A model generated the notes under the pieces. That model had not been told where the DNA came from and made no database searches. It saw only the letters and a program-made list of their open reading frames with translations. 46,434 bases of DNA from Gammaproteobacteria bacterium (GTDB lineage Bacteria > Pseudomonadota > Gammaproteobacteria > UBA9214): positions 1 through 46,434 of the forward strand of contig JAJDNX010000092.1 of the NCBI GenBank assembly GCA_022340485.1, in the 5' to 3' direction. The number at the start of each line of letters is the position of its first letter. Within the stretch, counting starts at the first letter, position 1. Positions 44,573 to 46,434 of this stretch are shown here, one piece after another. Position numbers and translations under genes: made by a program.

Positions 44573-45043
44573 CTACCGGGTGATATCAGGCGTTCTCGAG
44601 CGTACCGTACCCAGCAGCAGCTTTCCTGCCTCGGTAGCTGGCACCAACCGTGCCAAGCGGGCGTTGCCAGAATATTCCATATAAACAGTGAGATCTGCCG
44701 GCGGCAGCACGCCGCTACCCCGCTCCGGCCATTCCACAATCAGTAGCGCCGGCTCCCCCAGCATGTCACGCAGACCCAGCCATTCGAGCTCCTCCGGGTC
44801 GGCAAGGCGGTACAGATCCAGATGAAACACCGGGCAAGGTTCGCAAGCATAGGGCTCAACGAGGGTATAGGTCGGGCTCCTTACCCTGCCGGTATATCCC
44901 AGTGCATGGATCAAGCCGCGCACCAGGGTTGTCTTACCCGCGCCCAGGTCACCCCTTAGATAAATCACTGCCGGTCTGACGGATTCAGCCAGTCGTGCAC
45001 CCAGCTGTTCCGTAGCATCGGCGTCCGGCAATTCACACCTCAT
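44573..45043 (-). CDS. tsaE: tRNA threonylcarbamoyladenosine ATPase TsaE
   Basis: A 156-residue ATPase needed with TsaB and TsaD for t6A37 synthesis. It begins MRCELPDADATEQLGARL. The P-loop is YLRGDLGAGKTTLVRGLIHALG, followed by VRSPTYTLVEPY and the Walker B region VFHLDLYRLADPEELEWLGL. LLIVEWPERG is also typical. The start at 45043 fits the family and overlaps the nnr stop by 11 bases. Confidence 0.96.
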   Translation of the reverse strand: MRCELPDADATEQLGARLAESVRPAVIYLRGDLGAGKTTLVRGLIHALGYTGRVRSPTYTLVEPYACEPCPVFHLDLYRLADPEELEWLGLRDMLGEPALLIVEWPERGSGVLPPADLTVYMEYSGNARLARLVPATEAGKLLLGTVRSRTPDITR

Positions 45044-46434
45044 TCGTGCCCCTCGGTGCATCGAGCACCGTGCGCAAGGCAGCAACTACATCACGCGCCA
45101 TCAATCCACGTTCACCCTGCCTGGCGGCGAGATCACCGGCACAGGCATGCACACACACCCCTGCGACCGCCGCGGCGTCGACCTCCATCCCCTGCGCAAT
45201 CAGCGCTGCAATCACCCCGGCCAGTACATCCCCGGTACCGGCGCTTGCCATACCGGGATTACCGGCCGCACACACCAGTGGCACGTCGTCACCGGCCGGC
45301 TGAATCAGGGTACCGGACCCCTTCAGCACCGTCGTGCCACCATATTGATTGGTGATCGCACGGGCGGCAGCGAAGCGGTCACTCTGAATACGAGCGACCG
45401 TCTGATCCAGCAGGCGTGCGGCCTCTCCCGGGTGAGGTGTCAGCACCTGCCGCACACAGGGTGCAGCCTCGCCTGCCAGGCAATTCAGCGCATCGGCGTC
45501 GATGACCCTTGGCTGGGAGGCCTCCAGCACCACTGCCAGCAGTGACTGTGCCCAGGCAGAACGGCCAAGGCCGGGACCAATCAATAACACCGTGGCGGAA
45601 TCTAGCAGTGCCCGAAGCTGCCGGGACGAGTCCACACCGTGACACATGAGTTCCGGACAGGCAGCAGCCATCAGCGCGGCATGTTCAGGGCGGGTGGCGA
45701 TGCTCACCCGACCCGCACCACTGCGCAGTGCAGCCTCGCCGGCAAGTCGTGCAGCACCCAACATGCCGTGGTCACCACCAATGACCAGCACATGACCATA
45801 ATGACCCTTATGCGAATTGCGCCTGCGTGCCGTCGCCAGCGAACCAAGCGCCGGCTGCCGCAGCAACCTCGCAGCCACCGGCACCTGCCCGAGGATGTCC
45901 GCGGGAACACCCAAATCCGTAAAGTGGATGTCGCCACAATAATCAGCGGCAGCACCGGTATACATTCCGGTCTTGCGCCCTATGAAGGTCACTGTCTGCT
46001 GCGCATGCACGGCCACGCCTGCCACTGCGCCGGAATCCGCCTGCAAGCCACTCGGGATATCCACTGCCAGCACCGGCGTGGCGGTTGCATTCATGGCAGC
46101 AATCGCGCTACGCCATAAACCCTCGAGCGGCCTGTCTACACCGGTTCCCAGCAGGGCATCCACAATGATTTCAGCCTCAATCGGGCTTTTCGCGGTAAAT
46201 GGCTGTACCACGCCACCCGCCGAAAGAAATGCATCACGGGCCTGCTGTGCATCGGGATGCATCCTTGCCGGATCGCCCAGCTGGTATAGCTGCACCCTGC
46301 AGTTCGCCTGCAGCGCCAGACACGCGATAATAAAACCGTCGCCACCGTTGTTACCGGCACCGCAGAATACGGCCACACTGCGAGCTGCGGGCCACCGCGA
46401 CTGCATCACCTCCCAGCAGGCTTCTGCAGCGCGT
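45033..46434 (-). CDS. nnr: Bifunctional NAD(P)H-hydrate epimerase/dehydratase (5' end missing)
   Basis: Metabolite-repair enzyme that restores hydrated NAD(P)H. The window holds 466 codons; the start lies beyond the right edge, since the frame continues (RAAEACWEVMQSRWP) upstream of the GTG at 46409. The YjeF_N epimerase part shows FCGAGNNGGDGFIIACLA, VDALLGTGVDRPLEG and AVDIPSGLQADSG. The C-terminal ADP-dependent dehydratase part has SHKGHYGHVLVIGGDHGMLGAA, LLIGPGLGRS, LTPHPGEAARLL and NPGMASAGTGDVLAGVIAAL. It is first in nnr-tsaE, as in E. coli. Confidence 0.95.
   Translation of the reverse strand, partial: RAAEACWEVMQSRWPAARSVAVFCGAGNNGGDGFIIACLALQANCRVQLYQLGDPARMHPDAQQARDAFLSAGGVVQPFTAKSPIEAEIIVDALLGTGVDRPLEGLWRSAIAAMNATATPVLAVDIPSGLQADSGAVAGVAVHAQQTVTFIGRKTGMYTGAAADYCGDIHFTDLGVPADILGQVPVAARLLRQPALGSLATARRRNSHKGHYGHVLVIGGDHGMLGAARLAGEAALRSGAGRVSIATRPEHAALMAAACPELMCHGVDSSRQLRALLDSATVLLIGPGLGRSAWAQSLLAVVLEASQPRVIDADALNCLAGEAAPCVRQVLTPHPGEAARLLDQTVARIQSDRFAAARAITNQYGGTTVLKGSGTLIQPAGDDVPLVCAAGNPGMASAGTGDVLAGVIAALIAQGMEVDAAAVAGVCVHACAGDLAARQGERGLMARDVVAALRTVLDAPRGTNEV

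Overview
The window is a dense, mostly single-strand stretch of a gammaproteobacterial chromosome. From 46.4 kb down to 24 kb the minus strand keeps an order close to the E. coli blocks nnr-tsaE-ami-mutL-miaA-hfq-hflX-hflK-hflC-yjeT-purA-rnr-rlmB and rpsF-rpsR-rplI-dnaB-alr. There is a hisZ gene next to purA, as in pseudomonads, an extra OmpA-type lipoprotein gene between rnr and rlmB, and no priB between rpsF and rpsR. The genus cannot be fixed from the sequence; a free-living, Chromatiales- or Pseudomonas-like gammaproteobacterium fits. No insertion sequence, prophage or CRISPR array was seen.

Layout, left to right. 0-3.4 kb (minus): end of an Hsp15 (hslR) gene, a DsbA/FrnE-like oxidoreductase, htpG and ogt. 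A near-consensus heat-shock (sigma-32) promoter sits inside the 3' end of ogt and drives htpG. 3.4-5.5 kb (minus): the rpsP-rimM-trmD-rplS operon, ending in a strong terminator and starting at a promoter with a GC-rich discriminator. 5.46-6.11 kb is the only large protein-free gap. It holds upstream palindromes, a -24/-12 (sigma-54) promoter and a plus-strand intrinsic terminator, which together predict an undescribed small RNA of about 190 nt. 6.1-11.6 kb: ffh (minus); ypjD-like, CNNM/CorC-type, a small unknown gene and msrB (plus); a TrhA/hemolysin III protein and a SpoIIAA-like STAS protein (minus).

11.8-20 kb (minus) is a complete MoxR-Bat operon: moxR, a DUF58 gene, a DUF4381 gene, batA, batB, batC and batD. 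BatC carries 16 tandem copies of an 11-residue acidic/Gln/Ser repeat. 20.0-22.2 kb holds a small cysteine-containing gene (minus) and, on the plus strand, a possible Cys-rich mini-ORF followed by a Ser/Thr kinase-like protein and a PP2C phosphatase that are probably co-transcribed.

22.2-46.4 kb (minus): radA, a small ferredoxin-fold-like unknown gene with a perfect terminator, alr, dnaB, rplI, a DUF2232 membrane protein, rpsR, rpsF (preceded by a candidate S6:S18-binding leader), rlmB, the OmpA-type lipoprotein, rnr, a plus-strand tRNA-Leu(CAG) with its own strong promoter, purA, hisZ, yjeT, hflC, hflK, hflX, hfq, miaA, mutL, amiC, tsaE and a nnr gene that runs off the right edge.

Most of the window is core housekeeping: translation, membrane quality control, mismatch repair, cell-wall turnover and metabolite repair. 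The parts most worth a second look are the sigma-54 orphan transcript, the heat-shock promoter embedded in ogt, the kinase/phosphatase locus beside the MoxR-Bat operon, the BatC repeat and the rpsF leader.
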